Assembly (NCBI GenBank): GCA_021801945.1
Contig: JAKABE010000220.1
Coordinates: 1 to 6,028 of the forward strand
Direction of reading: 5' to 3'
DNA: 6,028 bases
Source of the DNA: Acidobacteriota bacterium
GTDB lineage: Bacteria > Acidobacteriota > Terriglobia > Terriglobales > Acidobacteriaceae
The stretch's first letter is position 1; each line of letters begins with the position of its first letter. This document shows, in pieces, positions 5,555 through 6,028 of this stretch. The notes beneath the pieces are model-generated. The model made no database searches. It was not told where the DNA came from and worked only from the letters and a program-made list of their open reading frames with translations. The position numbers and the translations under genes were made by a program.

Positions 5555-6028
5555 TTAGCGCAATCCGAAAACAAAAAGGCAGTTGCCCGCGTTGATGGCG
5601 ACGTATTGTTTGCCGTCGACGGAGTAAGTCATCGGGTCCATGATCATGGGTCCTCCCAGATCTGCCTTCCAGAGCAGAGAGCCACTGCGCGCGTCAAGGG
5701 CGACAAAGTAACCCTCGCGGCTCCCAGTGAATAAGACCCCACCCGCGGTAGTGAGGATACCTGCCGCACCGGCGGAGGTTTGCCAACCGTAGAAGGTGTG
5801 GAGGCTATTGCCCCAATCCAGTTTGTACTGCCAGCGGAGCGTGCCGGTTGCAGGATCGAGGGCCCGCACGGCGGCGTACTCGTCGTTGTCCGCACCTGGA
5901 ATCAGCAGCGGCCTCTTGAAGCGAATATGGCCGCGGCCATCGTAACGGGCTCCGTCCACGTACTTCTTCACTTTGCCTTTAAGAAAGAGAGTGGAATAAT
6001 CCTCCCGGGCATTTACGTAGAAGAGATC
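5555..6028 (-). CDS. PQQ-dependent dehydrogenase, C-terminal fragment
   Basis: This is the last 157 residues of a quinoprotein that continues beyond the right edge. The visible part holds the final blades of the eight-bladed propeller. It begins DLFYVNAREDYSTLF, then has DEYAAVRALDPATGTLRWQYKL and GILTTAGGVLFTGSREGYF, followed by VALDARSGSLLWK, a repeated beta-propeller pattern with the tryptophan-docking style 'ALD-x-x-(S/T)G-x-LLW'. It ends DGKQYVAINAGN and FVFGLR, with no fused cytochrome domain. Family members oxidise alcohols or sugars in the periplasm with pyrroloquinoline quinone. The PQQ and calcium ligands lie in the missing part, so cofactor use cannot be checked. Acidobacteria carry many such paralogs, some named, as I recall, 'acido-empty' quinoproteins because PQQ synthesis is absent. 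The substrate is unknown. The cytochrome gene 41 nt downstream is probably its electron acceptor. Confidence 0.88.
   Translation of the reverse strand, partial: DLFYVNAREDYSTLFLKGKVKKYVDGARYDGRGHIRFKRPLLIPGADNDEYAAVRALDPATGTLRWQYKLDWGNSLHTFYGWQTSAGAAGILTTAGGVLFTGSREGYFVALDARSGSLLWKADLGGPMIMDPMTYSVDGKQYVAINAGNCLFVFGLR

Noticed and set aside
1..6028. CRISPR array, tRNA, insertion sequence or phage attachment site
   Set aside because: No regularly spaced repeats, cloverleaf, transposase motif or terminal inverted repeats were seen on either strand.

Overview
The window is GC-rich bacterial chromosome with ordinary metabolic genes. It most resembles an acidobacterium, probably soil-dwelling. This is an inference from the gene set: a secreted GH51-type arabinofuranosidase, a PQQ-dehydrogenase C-terminus followed by a separate small heme-binding cytochrome, and a TauE/SafE-DUF1634 pair. 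No rRNA, tRNA, CRISPR array or mobile element was seen, so the taxonomy cannot be tested here.

Layout, left to right. Minus strand, 1-2307 (transcription runs right to left): a class I SAM-dependent methyltransferase (1525-2307) ends inside a strong hairpin (1513-1543). A possible tiny reading frame follows (1353-1424 at minimum), with a stop that overlaps the TTG start of a PfkB-family sugar kinase (346-1356). Sixteen bases after the kinase lies the signal-peptide-bearing start of an alpha-L-arabinofuranosidase-like GH51 enzyme (1-329), cut by the window edge. The last two look like a sugar-utilisation operon: one enzyme releases sugars outside the cytoplasm and the other phosphorylates a sugar inside. 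Minus strand, 2426-3636: a TauE/SafE-family membrane transporter and a DUF1634 membrane protein, 5 nt apart and translationally close.

The region 3637-3939 separates this divergent block from ilvE on the plus strand (3940-4881), a branched-chain amino acid aminotransferase with an intact active site. A short hairpin (4925-4948) sits between ilvE and the convergent gene beyond it. Minus strand, 4959-6028: the C-terminal 157 residues of a PQQ-dependent dehydrogenase (5555-6028, cut by the right edge), followed after 41 nt by a secreted mono-heme cytochrome c (4959-5513). The cytochrome is the likely electron acceptor of that quinoprotein.

I found no clearly new biological system. The most interesting points are the unexplained small frame with a TTGA overlap before the kinase, the perfect 14-bp hairpin holding the methyltransferase stop codon, the cytochrome with a domain insert paired with a quinoprotein, and the spaced repeats in front of ilvE. 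Several gene starts are non-ATG (TTG for the kinase, GTG for the cytochrome and perhaps the methyltransferase). Automatic calling would probably misplace the kinase start.
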